The notes under the pieces are model-generated. The model had not been told where the DNA came from. It saw nothing but the letters and a program-made list of their open reading frames with translations, and did not search any database. A stretch of 64,000 bases of DNA from an uncultured Methanobrevibacter sp. (GTDB taxonomy: Archaea; Methanobacteriota; Methanobacteria; Methanobacteriales; Methanobacteriaceae): NCBI GenBank assembly GCA_902774685.1, contig CACYJH010000003.1:1-64000 (forward strand), in the 5' to 3' direction. The position numbers and the translations under genes were made by a program. Below, piece after piece: positions 27,211 through 36,034 of this stretch. Every line of letters starts with the position of its first letter. Within the stretch, counting starts at the first letter, position 1.

Positions 27211-27957
27211 TTATTTCAATTTAATTGCGGCTAAGGCATCTTTAAGATTTTGTTCATTGGAGAAATTCTCAACAATATTTTCTAAAAATTCCCTATCCTT
27301 ATCCTTTCCGGATTCCTTAAATTCATTTGCTATTTTTGTCATTAACGGCACTGCCCTTACAACATTATCTACAATTGATATTGTAGACATTTTAGCTGTT
27401 CTTGAAAGGGGATTTAGATCTATGCATATGATTTTCTTACCATTTTGGACTAAGACTTCAGCCCTATCTCCATCTTCAAGAGGCACTAACATCACATCAG
27501 CTATGTAGCTTCCTTCACGACTTGCAGTAGCTCTTGGGCTGTTTAAGTTGTCGATATAAGCTAATTCCTCGTCATTTGTACCGAGAATGTCTTCCCAACC
27601 TCTTTCCTTGAACATTCTTGTAATTATTTCTACACGTTCTGGTGTTCTGTAGAATAAGTTGATTTCAATTTTGGAATCGGTTGCCTTTGCAAGTTCGATT
27701 ATTTCATCTATAGCAAGTGCAGTTGTGTTTCCGTTCACTGATAAAACAGGATTTTCAGCAAGCAATATGGTTGCAACTGCAGCTTCACAAGCTTTTTTAG
27801 CAGTTTCTGTAGTTTTTTCCCCAATCAAATAGTCAAAAGTTTCTCCTCTGCCATGGGCAATCATACCTGAATCTGCCAAATATCCTTCCTTAAAAGCGTT
27901 TTTTACTTTATCTCTCAATAATAATGATTGATAACGTGGATGAGTTTTTGGTATCAT
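27211..27957 (-). CDS. 4-phosphopantoate--beta-alanine ligase
   Basis: The archaeal enzyme (formerly DUF137) that joins phosphopantoate and beta-alanine to give 4-phosphopantothenate in CoA synthesis, replacing bacterial PanC. Of 248 residues, the N-terminus [17 protein letters not shown], then [41 protein letters not shown] and [13 protein letters not shown] are characteristic. No ribosome-binding site is evident before the ATG, so the transcript may be leaderless (inference). Confidence 0.9.
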   Translation of the reverse strand: MIPKTHPRYQSLLLRDKVKNAFKEGYLADSGMIAHGRGETFDYLIGEKTTETAKKACEAAVATILLAENPVLSVNGNTTALAIDEIIELAKATDSKIEINLFYRTPERVEIITRMFKERGWEDILGTNDEELAYIDNLNSPRATASREGSYIADVMLVPLEDGDRAEVLVQNGKKIICIDLNPLSRTAKMSTISIVDNVVRAVPLMTKIANEFKESGKDKDREFLENIVENFSNEQNLKDALAAIKLK

Positions 27958-27989
27958 AAGTTATAATATAGTTAAATTGATTAATAAAA

Positions 27990-28047
27990 TTAATTAAAAA
28001 AATGATTAAATATTAATTAAAAAAATGATTAAATTTTAATTAAAATG
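27990..28047 (+). repeat. 23-bp direct repeat in a divergent promoter region
   Basis: Two adjacent copies of a 23-base unit beginning TTAATTAAAAAAATGATTAA (27990 and 28013), plus a partial third, lie between the divergent ligase and SseB-like genes. Confidence 0.65.
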
Positions 28048-28115
28048 TATTGTATTTATATGATAACTTATAAACTATTATTTAATTAAAAAACTTTTTT
28101 AAAAGGAGATTTTTT

Positions 28116-28610
28116 ATGGATGAAAGAATTGAAAATCCAGAATTAAAAGAAATTATGAAAACTGCACCTGAAGACATGACTGAAGAGCAATTAGAAGATT
28201 TTGTAGATGCATTTATGGAAGCTACATTCATCATTCCAGCTGAATTGAACTCTGACAGTGAAGCTCTTGAAGGTAAAACAGATGAGGAAATAGCTCTTGA
28301 TGAGGAAATTGACCTTGAAATCATGAAACTTGAGGATGAAGACGGAGAAGTCTTATTCCCAATTTATACCGATGATGATGAGCTTGAAAAATTAGCTGCT
28401 GAAGAGGACACCAACATATATGGTTTAGTTATTCAAGCTGAAGATTTAGCTCAGTTCCTCCATGAAATCGTTGATGATGAGTTTGATGCAGTTATTGTAA
28501 ATCCATTCCATGAAAATGCAGTGGAACTTCCAATAGAATCAATTTTGGACCTTTTTGACATAGAAGTATGTGATGATCCAAACTGTACAGATCCAACTCA
28601 TAATCATTAA
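28116..28610 (+). CDS. SseB N-terminal domain-like protein
   Basis: A very acidic soluble protein of 164 residues. The central part (ATFIIPAELN ... LFPIYTDDDELEKL ... IQAEDLAQFLHE ... VIVNPFHENAVELP) resembles the SseB N-terminal domain found in many bacteria and methanogens. The C-terminus CDDPNCTDPTHNH holds two cysteines and two histidines that might bind metal (inference). RBS AAAAGGAGAT is strong. Confidence 0.65.
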   Translation: MDERIENPELKEIMKTAPEDMTEEQLEDFVDAFMEATFIIPAELNSDSEALEGKTDEEIALDEEIDLEIMKLEDEDGEVLFPIYTDDDELEKLAAEEDTNIYGLVIQAEDLAQFLHEIVDDEFDAVIVNPFHENAVELPIESILDLFDIEVCDDPNCTDPTHNH

Positions 28611-28706
28611 AAAAATTATTATTTATTATAAAAATTAAATAATCGAAATTAATTAAATGTTTAAATTTAATTAATTTTCTTTTTTTATTAAAGAAGGTCA
28701 AATCTA

Positions 28707-29177
28707 ATGTTTAGCAGATTAAGAAGAAAAAATAATGATTTAATGGTTAAAAGACCATCTGAAGAGGTTATAAAAGCCCATGACGATGCTGAAATAATCA
28801 TTAAAGAGAATAATGTTGATAGGTTTCTTTTAAACATGTTCTTAGACAAGAAAGGAATCAATCATTATCATACAAGCCCTGAACTTGTAAATGAATTCTT
28901 ATCTTCTGATTGGATATTAGGCATGGATTTGAAATGCCTTCTTCAAATAAACAATGAATCTAAAAGGCTTCGCACAAATGCCTATTTAACTAAAAAAGAG
29001 CTAATTTTTAAGGAAGCAATCAACAAAACAGATGTCATAATTAATTTAGACAATATAATAGATTGCGGAATAGATGGAAAAAAGGTTGATGTAATCTGTG
29101 ATGATGTGAAATATAAAGTCATGTTCATTAATAAAAATCTGGCTAAACTATTTTTTGATTACATAAATAAAGATTAA
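28707..29177 (+). CDS. Conserved hypothetical protein
   Basis: A protein of 156 residues with a basic N-terminus. The C-terminal 70 residues (KRLRTNAYLTKKELIFKEAINKTDVIINLDNIIDCGI ...) have the look of a PH-like or GRAM-like beta-barrel, but this is only an impression from the strand pattern. No membrane segment. RBS GAAGGTCAAATC. Confidence 0.5.
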   Translation: MFSRLRRKNNDLMVKRPSEEVIKAHDDAEIIIKENNVDRFLLNMFLDKKGINHYHTSPELVNEFLSSDWILGMDLKCLLQINNESKRLRTNAYLTKKELIFKEAINKTDVIINLDNIIDCGIDGKKVDVICDDVKYKVMFINKNLAKLFFDYINKD

Positions 29178-29202
29178 TAGATCTTTAATTTCATTAATGA
29201 AC
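29169..29202 (+). terminator. Bidirectional terminator region
   Basis: AAAGAT-TAATAG-ATCTTT encloses the TAA stop of the upstream gene. It is followed by the palindrome TTCATTAATGAA (29191-29202) before the convergent uvrC end. The gap is only 30 bases. Confidence 0.45.
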
Positions 29203-29207
29203 GTTAA

Positions 29208-31043
29208 TTATTCTTTATGGAAATATTCATAAATGTTATTCGCTACCTTTTCATTCATTCCTTTAACTTCTTTTATCTCATTTACACTTGCTTTCTTGAC
29301 TGATTCCAAATCTCCAAAGTGTTTTAGCAATTCTATTTTTCTCTTTTCACCTACACCTTCAATATTATCCAATGGAGACTCTTCAATCTTTTTGGATCTT
29401 AATTTTCTGTGATAGGTTACTGCAAATCTGTGGGATTCATCCCTAACCTGCTGAAGCAAATGAAGTGCCTCATTGTTTTGAGGAATTCTTATTGGAAAAC
29501 TGCTGTTAGGTATATAAATTTCTTCAAATTCCTTAGCAAGGCCGATTATAGGTATATGTGTTAACTTATATTCCTTCAAAACATCAACTGCCATGCCTAA
29601 TTGTCCTTTTCCCCCATCGATAACGATAAGGTTAGGTTCATCTCCTAATTTTAATGGCTTGACTATTTCAGTTTCTGCTTCGTTCTTTGATAGGTGTTCC
29701 TCATTGATCCTTAGCTTATCATAATGTTCTTTAAGAGGCTTGAGTCTTCTCTCCAATAATTCCTTCATCATGGCAAAATCGTTAGGTCCTGGAGTGTTCA
29801 TCCTAAACCTTTTATATTGCTTTTTGTTAGGCTTTCCATCCAAAAATGAGACTTTGGAACCTACAGCCAATTTTCCGGAAATGTTTGAAATGTCATAACC
29901 TTCAATGACCCTTGGCATCTTTTCCAATTTCAAATACTTTTTAAGTTCAATCATGGAGTTTTCCATTTTTTGCTTTTGATTTTTGATGATGTCAGCATTT
30001 TTACTTGCCATACGGACTAATCTGAGCTTATTTCCTTTCTGTGGAACTTTAATGGATACTTTATTTCCTCTTAAATCACCTAACCATTCTTCAATCAATT
30101 TGCTGTCAGGTATATCCTCTTCAATTAAAATCTCCTTAGGAACATGCCTGTTTATTCCATAGAACTGTTTTATGAATGCTGATATGACTTCATCAGAGGT
30201 TGTATGCTGTGAGCCATCCATAAGGAAATCGTCCTTTCCTATGATCTTGCCGTTTCTGATGTTCATTACAACCACAACTGCATTTTGAGTGGTGTATGCA
30301 ATTGCAATGATGTCTTGGTCGAGTTCATTGTTAAGCTCTACAAATTGCTTCTTCATCACTTCGTCAATGGAATTGATTTGATCTCTTATGACTGCTGCCT
30401 TTTCAAATTCCTGATTTTTAGCAGCTTCCTTCATTTCAATTTCCAAATCCTTTATGATCTTGTTGTATTTTCCTTGGAAGAAGAGGTCTATCTTTTTGAT
30501 GTGTTCCTGATATTCCTCCTTGCTTATTCTCCCATCACATGGAGCATAACAAAGGTCAATTTGGCTGTTTAGACATGGCCCATCCATTCTTTTGCAGGTT
30601 CTAATTCTAAATAGCTGCTTCAGGAACTTAACTGTTTGACGTACAGCGGTTACATCGGTAAAAGGACCATAGTATGTACCATTCTTTCCAATATCCCTTG
30701 TAATGACTATCTTTGGATAATCCTCTTCTGTAATTTTAACGTAAGGGTATCTTTTATCATCCTTCAGGTTAATATTGTATCTAGGCTTATGCTTTTTAAT
30801 CAGGTTAGCCTCTAAAATAAGTGCCTCTTTTTCTGTATTTGTTACAATATACTCGAGGCTGTTGAAATGACTCATTAAAATTTGAGTTTTAGGTCTATCA
30901 AGGTTTTTTTGAAAATAGGATTTCACTCTATTCTTAAGAGATTTTGATTTTCCCACATAGATGATTTCCTCATTCATATCCTTCATTATGTATATTCCTG
31001 GCTTTTGAGGAAGTTCATCTGGTGAGTTTACTTTAGTTGACAT
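29208..31043 (-). CDS. uvrC: Excinuclease ABC subunit C
   Basis: The nuclease of nucleotide excision repair, making both incisions around a UvrB-bound lesion. The 611 residues match the family. Domains: GIY-YIG nuclease (PGIYIMKDMNEEIIYVGKSKSLKNR, residues 15-39), a cysteine-containing region (CKRMDGPCL ... CYAPC), a UVR/UvrB-binding motif (EKAAVIRDQINSI, about 215-228), the RNase H-like endonuclease with EGYDISNISG, and C-terminal helix-hairpin-helix motifs (IEGVGEKRKIELLKHF). uvrB lies 5 kb away on the same strand; uvrA is not in the window. The system in methanogens is generally regarded as acquired from bacteria. Confidence 0.96.
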   Translation of the reverse strand: MSTKVNSPDELPQKPGIYIMKDMNEEIIYVGKSKSLKNRVKSYFQKNLDRPKTQILMSHFNSLEYIVTNTEKEALILEANLIKKHKPRYNINLKDDKRYPYVKITEEDYPKIVITRDIGKNGTYYGPFTDVTAVRQTVKFLKQLFRIRTCKRMDGPCLNSQIDLCYAPCDGRISKEEYQEHIKKIDLFFQGKYNKIIKDLEIEMKEAAKNQEFEKAAVIRDQINSIDEVMKKQFVELNNELDQDIIAIAYTTQNAVVVVMNIRNGKIIGKDDFLMDGSQHTTSDEVISAFIKQFYGINRHVPKEILIEEDIPDSKLIEEWLGDLRGNKVSIKVPQKGNKLRLVRMASKNADIIKNQKQKMENSMIELKKYLKLEKMPRVIEGYDISNISGKLAVGSKVSFLDGKPNKKQYKRFRMNTPGPNDFAMMKELLERRLKPLKEHYDKLRINEEHLSKNEAETEIVKPLKLGDEPNLIVIDGGKGQLGMAVDVLKEYKLTHIPIIGLAKEFEEIYIPNSSFPIRIPQNNEALHLLQQVRDESHRFAVTYHRKLRSKKIEESPLDNIEGVGEKRKIELLKHFGDLESVKKASVNEIKEVKGMNEKVANNIYEYFHKE

Positions 31044-31257
31044 TTTATTACCTTGATATCTGATTATTGATTTTTGTATTTTATAAATTAATTTTAATTT
31101 TTACAAATATTATTTTAATTTTTATTAATTATAATAATTTTCATATTTTATAAATCTTTCATATAAAATATTAAACATAAAAATTTAAACATAAAAAATT
31201 TTATAATTGAAAAACATATATGATATTAGATATTTTTAAAATTTGAGGGGGAATAAT

Positions 31258-32334
31258 ATGGAAAAAACATATTTCAATTCAGCAGAAAAACTTTGGTTAA
31301 TATTAATAGCTTTTATTCCTTTAATCAATGGATTAGGTTTTGTTTATATAGGTGCAAAAAAATCCAATAAGAACTGGATAAAAGAAGGTTTAATTTATGA
31401 AATTCCATGGATTTTACTATTTTTAAGTTTATATCATGACGATATCGCTGTTAATTTTGTATTTCTTGGATTTATTGGCATATTGATATGTTTCATTAGG
31501 ACATTAATGGTTTTTTCAAAGTTGAATGAACCTGTTGGAGCTGATTTGGAACATAGCATTTTAGGAAGAAAGACTTCAAGCTCCTATTGGGTGATCTTTT
31601 CAATAATCCTATTCTTGAATGGTGTAGGTTTAATGCTTGTTGGTACTAAAAGAAATGTGCAACGATGGGTTAGAGCAGGTGCAGCATTTGAAATCCTATG
31701 GGTATTATACATACTATTATTCAATGCAGGTGAAGGCATAAGGAATTTCATTATTTCATTGGCATTCATTGGTTGGCTTTTATCAATTGCTTTAACAATC
31801 ATAGTATACTTTGAAGAGAAAAGAATGGATAACGGAGGCACATTAGTTTTCGATAGTCCAATTGAAGAATCTCCGATTAATGCTGAACCGGAACCTGTTA
31901 AAAATATTATTAAGGAATCTCCTAATCCTGAAATCATTCCACAATTCAGACCTTATAATACTCAAATAAATGATTTGAAGAATGAATTTAATCATAAAGA
32001 GGAGAATATCACCAATTTAATCAATAATCGCTTCAACAAGGAAGAATTAAGCTATGATAGATTCATGACAGTCATTGATAACTGCCATAAGATATTTTAT
32101 CATCAAGCGGATTCCGCTTCAAGCATAATTCAATTGGCTCCTGAATTTAGTGAAAGGCTAGATGAAAGCGTCAAAGGTAAAATAAGCATTATGGAATCTA
32201 TAAATGATGAGATGAATAATCTTTTAGAAGAGCTTATCCTTCATGATGGTGATGAAAAGCAGTCAGATGAAGATTTAAAGGAATTGTTCTCCAATATGGA
32301 CAATCTTATAAATTCAGTAAAGGATTATAGATAA
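31258..32334 (+). CDS. Membrane protein with two internal repeats (paralogue A)
   Basis: A protein of 358 residues. The N-terminal half holds two copies of a membrane module: LWLILIAFIPLINGLGFVYIGAKKSNKNWIKEGLIYE..., then YWVIFSIILFLNGVGLMLVGTKRNVQRWVRAGAAFE... A proline/glutamate linker follows, then a soluble helical domain of about 130 residues. The protein at 33643 has the same plan and recognisable identity in both halves. A K+ channel gene lies between them. The ATG at 31258 is preceded by GAGGGGGAATAAT; a TTG at 31243 is rejected. Family unknown. The C-terminal domain recalls XpaC-like helical proteins, weakly. Confidence 0.7.
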   Translation: MEKTYFNSAEKLWLILIAFIPLINGLGFVYIGAKKSNKNWIKEGLIYEIPWILLFLSLYHDDIAVNFVFLGFIGILICFIRTLMVFSKLNEPVGADLEHSILGRKTSSSYWVIFSIILFLNGVGLMLVGTKRNVQRWVRAGAAFEILWVLYILLFNAGEGIRNFIISLAFIGWLLSIALTIIVYFEEKRMDNGGTLVFDSPIEESPINAEPEPVKNIIKESPNPEIIPQFRPYNTQINDLKNEFNHKEENITNLINNRFNKEELSYDRFMTVIDNCHKIFYHQADSASSIIQLAPEFSERLDESVKGKISIMESINDEMNNLLEELILHDGDEKQSDEDLKELFSNMDNLINSVKDYR

Positions 32335-32494
32335 TAATCCTTTCATCTTTTTTTTTAAAAAATATATGAAAAATATAATTATATTCTCTTAAATAGTCTC
32401 TTTTTTAAAATTTTTAAATAAATTTATAATAAATAAAATTATAATTTTAATTATAAATAAAAAACTTTTCAAATTCAAATATCAGAGGCAAATT

Positions 32495-33349
32495 ATGAGC
32501 TTTTATCAAAACAACAAGTTTAATTTCTTTTTATCAGTGCTGATTATAATCGATTTGATCTTGATAACATTGACATTGATTTCAGAAGTGGATGCGAACC
32601 TATATTTCGGCATAGTTGTCTTTGATACCGTTTTATGTATTATTTTGATTATTGAATTCATTACAAGACTAATGGATTCAGACAATAAAAAGCGATTTTT
32701 ATTAAAGAACTGGACAGAATTGATAGCTGCAATACCATTTGATTTGATAATGTTGCCATTTGCCTTGAATAATGCCCATTTAAGGATTTTTAAGATATTG
32801 AAATTCATTAAGGTAATTGCTCTCTTTTCACAATTCTTTGAAACTATTGATGTTTTCTTGAAAAAGACCCATTTGGATGAGATTTTTGGTGTGACCCTTT
32901 TGGTTGTGCTTGCTTCGACACTTGCATTATATCTATTTGATCCAAGCATAAACAGTTTATTTGACAGCCTATGGTTTGTGCTTTCCACCATTACAACAGT
33001 TGGTTATGGTGATGTCCTGCCACAATCAGGTCCTGGAAAAATAATAGGATTGATCACTTTAATCGTAGGAGTATTGATTTTCAGTACAGTCACTGGTGCT
33101 ATAGCTTCTTATTTTGCAAGAAGAGTGTTGATGAATGAAGACTTCAACATCACTGAACACGATGACAACATCGAACTTTTGAAAGAAAATTTAAGCTTCA
33201 ACAAGAAAAATCTAAGTGAAGTTCATTCCAAAGTATATAAGATAGACAATGATGTTGAATCTCTCAAAAAGGAAGTAAGTGAACTGAAAGAGATTAATAA
33301 AGAATTGACTGAAGAGATAAAAAATCTCAATGAAAAATTAAATAATTAA
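32495..33349 (+). CDS. Voltage-gated-type potassium channel
   Basis: An ion channel subunit of 284 residues. S1-S4-like segments occupy residues about 8-125, with an S4 containing few positive charges (RIFKILKFIKVIALF). The pore helix and filter STITTVGYGDVLP are at about 163-175 and S6 at about 182-205. The TVGYGD filter indicates K+ selectivity. In place of an RCK/TrkA domain, the C-terminus (about 215-284) is a charged coiled coil likely to assist tetramer assembly. Lying between two paralogous membrane-protein genes on the same strand, it may function with them (inference). RBS AGAGGCAAAT. Confidence 0.88.
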   Translation: MSFYQNNKFNFFLSVLIIIDLILITLTLISEVDANLYFGIVVFDTVLCIILIIEFITRLMDSDNKKRFLLKNWTELIAAIPFDLIMLPFALNNAHLRIFKILKFIKVIALFSQFFETIDVFLKKTHLDEIFGVTLLVVLASTLALYLFDPSINSLFDSLWFVLSTITTVGYGDVLPQSGPGKIIGLITLIVGVLIFSTVTGAIASYFARRVLMNEDFNITEHDDNIELLKENLSFNKKNLSEVHSKVYKIDNDVESLKKEVSELKEINKELTEEIKNLNEKLNN

Positions 33350-33642
33350 ATTATAATTTTTAAATAAATTAAATAAATCATCCAAAAATTAATAATTTTA
33401 ATCCCTATTTTTTTTTAAAAGTATACATTTTGGAATAATTGATGCTATTTTTTATGATTTTTTAAAAAAAGTATACATTTTTGAAAAATAAATACAAAAC
33501 CTTATATACTAAAAATATTATAGTAACTTTAGGATATAAAAATGTCCTAACAAATACATTAGAAAACTAAAAAATGAATTAATTATATAATTAATTAGAA
33601 TGTTAAATTTAGAATTTGAAAAAAAGTTGTAAGGTGGGGGTT

Positions 33643-34743
33643 ATGACACGAACTATTTTTCAAAAGATTACAAGCTCTTTATGGGTTTTGTGTTCCTTTA
33701 TTCCATTTTTTAGTGGTTTGGGATTAATTTATGTAGGAAACAAGTATGCAAATGCCAAATGGTTTATGGAAGGGATAGCATATGAACTGCCTTCTATAAT
33801 CGGAGTATTGGCTATTCAAAGAATTGAAGTGGCAACAGTATTTTTTGTAATAGGATCCTTAGTGCCATATGTTGCTTTTATCAGAAGCATCATGGTGGAT
33901 TTCACTCTTCAAAAGCAGCTTGATAAAACTGAAATGGTTAGCACAAGCTTTGAAGAAAAAATTGATTCAATTATAGATTCCCTGTGGGTTTTGATTTCAT
34001 TCATTCCTGTTTTCAACGGTTTTGGACTTATCTATAAGGGAAAAACAAATCCTAATAAATCCTTGTTGACAGAAGGGATTGTCTATGAAATCCCTTGGGC
34101 TTTAGGAATTTTATCCTTAGCTGTTCCTCCATTGAGATTCATATCATTAAAATTGGCAATTGTTTTCTATTTCGCATCTGTCATCAGATCAGTAATGGTG
34201 GCTAATGAACCAAAACCATTGTATGCGAATAAGGATATAAACGCTAAAGAAGCTGATTTTAAACTTAAATCTAATGGATGCAAAGAAGAAAAAATTAATC
34301 TTAAAAAAGAGTCTGTTGATGTAAAAAGTGAAGATGGAGTTGTTCCAGCATTCCAATTTTACAAGAAACAGTTCAAGGAATTGGAAGAAATCTATCCTCA
34401 AAAAGAGAAGAATGCAATGGAGTTAATTGAAAAAAGATTTGCTCCTCCTCAATTGACTTATAATAGGTTCAAGAGGGTTGTTGATGATTCTCATGAAACA
34501 TTCTACAGTCAATTGAATGCAGGATACAATATTCTCGAAATGAGTAATGAATACAGTACAAAAGTAGAAGATGAATTAAAGAATAAGTTATTGGTCTTGA
34601 ATTCAATAATCAAAGGTTTGGATAAGCTATCTGAAGAATTGATTCTTAACATAACCAAAATAGAAACAGAATCTGAAGATGAATTGGATAACTTATTTGA
34701 AGAGGTTTCAAGAGCAACAGGTTCTGTGAAAGCTTATAATTAA
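33643..34743 (+). CDS. Membrane protein with two internal repeats (paralogue B)
   Basis: A protein of 366 residues. Two repeated modules: LWVLCSFIPFFSGLGLIYVGNKYANAKWFMEGIAYELP..., then LWVLISFIPVFNGFGLIYKGKTNPNKSLLTEGIVYEIP..., each followed by further hydrophobic segments. After a charged linker comes the helical C-terminal domain (KEKNAMELIEKRFAPPQLTYNRFKRVVDDSHETFYSQL ... SEELIL). The start at 33643 follows the strong RBS AAGGTGGGGG; an upstream TTG at 33616 is rejected. A TATA-like CCTTATATACTAAA about 130 bases upstream suggests its own promoter. Paralogue of the protein at 31258; function unknown. Confidence 0.7.
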   Translation: MTRTIFQKITSSLWVLCSFIPFFSGLGLIYVGNKYANAKWFMEGIAYELPSIIGVLAIQRIEVATVFFVIGSLVPYVAFIRSIMVDFTLQKQLDKTEMVSTSFEEKIDSIIDSLWVLISFIPVFNGFGLIYKGKTNPNKSLLTEGIVYEIPWALGILSLAVPPLRFISLKLAIVFYFASVIRSVMVANEPKPLYANKDINAKEADFKLKSNGCKEEKINLKKESVDVKSEDGVVPAFQFYKKQFKELEEIYPQKEKNAMELIEKRFAPPQLTYNRFKRVVDDSHETFYSQLNAGYNILEMSNEYSTKVEDELKNKLLVLNSIIKGLDKLSEELILNITKIETESEDELDNLFEEVSRATGSVKAYN

Positions 34744-34931
34744 TTTTCTTTTATTTTTTACTTTTACTTTTTTTATTTTTTTATTATTTTATTATTTTTA
34801 TCATATTCTATCTTATTCTATCTTATTTAACCTATTTTTAATTAACTCCTATTCTCTAGTCAATATGTAAATTGTAAAGATATATTAAATATTGGCAATA
34901 TATATTCTATTGAATTAATGTAAGTGATAAT

Positions 34932-35288
34932 ATGACTATGAAAACAGGCAGCAATTTAAAATTCAATGATGAATATGAATATCTCACTTTTGATTTAGAC
35001 CAGGAATTCCTATTAGGTGAACTTCAAGGGGAAGAGATAAGGGATAAAATGATTTCAGCACAGGAAATATTGGACAATCATTTGAAAAACAACTATTCTC
35101 CTGGTGATGTTATAGAAATTGACAATCCTTTTGAAGATCCTATACTTAAGAAATTCATTAAGGTCAATGATGTAACTGATGAAATGTTGGATATAATCTA
35201 TTATCAGCATCAAATCAATAAGGATGTCTATAAGTTTGTTACAATGACAGAACCTCCTGTAAGAGGCCGTATTTTAATTCCTAAATAA
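34932..35288 (+). CDS. Small conserved hypothetical protein
   Basis: An acidic soluble protein of 118 residues, with no recognised motif apart from a C-terminal basic end (PPVRGRILIPK). AAGTGATAAT is the RBS and a TATA-like CAATATATATTC lies about 35 bases upstream. Not recognised. Confidence 0.55.
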   Translation: MTMKTGSNLKFNDEYEYLTFDLDQEFLLGELQGEEIRDKMISAQEILDNHLKNNYSPGDVIEIDNPFEDPILKKFIKVNDVTDEMLDIIYYQHQINKDVYKFVTMTEPPVRGRILIPK

Positions 35289-35338
35289 TTTGTTTTCATT
35301 AGAAAATTAAAAATATTACGCCGTTATCATAAATTTTA

Positions 35339-35352
35339 TTAACACGTGTTAA
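35339..35352 (+). promoter_or_regulatory. 14-bp palindrome, candidate operator
   Basis: TTAACACGTGTTAA is a perfect palindrome 67-80 bases before the TPR gene and upstream of its probable TATA box (about 35387-35397). A dimeric regulator site is likely by form; no regulator is identified. Confidence 0.5.
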
Positions 35353-35418
35353 CATAATAAAAAACAACTAAGGTTATGTAATAAATATTTTATTTATAAT
35401 TCTTATCCAGGTGATTCT

Positions 35419-35895
35419 ATGGATTTCGATGAATTGATGGAGAAAGGAAATCAATTAAGAAAAGAAAACAAGTATGAAGAGGCATTGGATGTTTATCAAG
35501 CTGCATTAAAAGTTGATAAAAGACGTCCTGAAGCTTGGAATATGAAAGCAAGCACTCTTGGTTTATTGAATAAAACAGATGAAGCAATTGAATGCTTTGA
35601 TAGGTCATTGGAGCTTGACTTTGAAAATGAACAGACTTGGTTTTTAAAAGGAATGACTTTATTTGCCATTAATCGTTTTAATGAGGCAGATTCCTGTTTT
35701 GATAAGGCGGTGAATGCAGACCCTCATAATCCTGTTTATTGGAAATATAAAGGTATGGTTTTAAGTCAATTGAATCACAACGCAGATGCCTTAAAATGTT
35801 TGGATAATGCTTTAGAACTAGATCCGGATGATGAAGCGGTTCTTGTATTCAGACATACAGTAGTTGAGGCTTTAGAAAAAGAAGAAAATATTTAA
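35419..35895 (+). CDS. TPR-repeat protein
   Basis: A protein of 158 residues made of about four tetratricopeptide repeats (for example GNQLRKENKYEEALDVYQAA and AWNMKASTLGLLNKTDEAIE). These form a helical scaffold for protein-protein contact. No other domain or signal peptide. RBS AGGTGATTCT is excellent. The partner is unknown. Confidence 0.85.
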   Translation: MDFDELMEKGNQLRKENKYEEALDVYQAALKVDKRRPEAWNMKASTLGLLNKTDEAIECFDRSLELDFENEQTWFLKGMTLFAINRFNEADSCFDKAVNADPHNPVYWKYKGMVLSQLNHNADALKCLDNALELDPDDEAVLVFRHTVVEALEKEENI

Positions 35896-35930
35896 GTCGT
35901 AGGATTAATCCTACAACTCTTTTTTATTAT
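35896..35930 (+). terminator. Hairpin-T terminator of the TPR gene
   Basis: GTAGGATTAATCCTAC (35899-35914) is a perfect 16-bp palindrome starting four bases after the stop codon, followed by a T-run. Confidence 0.7.
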
Positions 35931-36034
35931 TTTTATAATTTTTATAATTGCTTTTTTTTAAATATCAAATATTATTATCTAATTTTTAACTAATTTATCT
36001 CTAAATTAAGCTAATTTACTAAATAATTCGTTAT

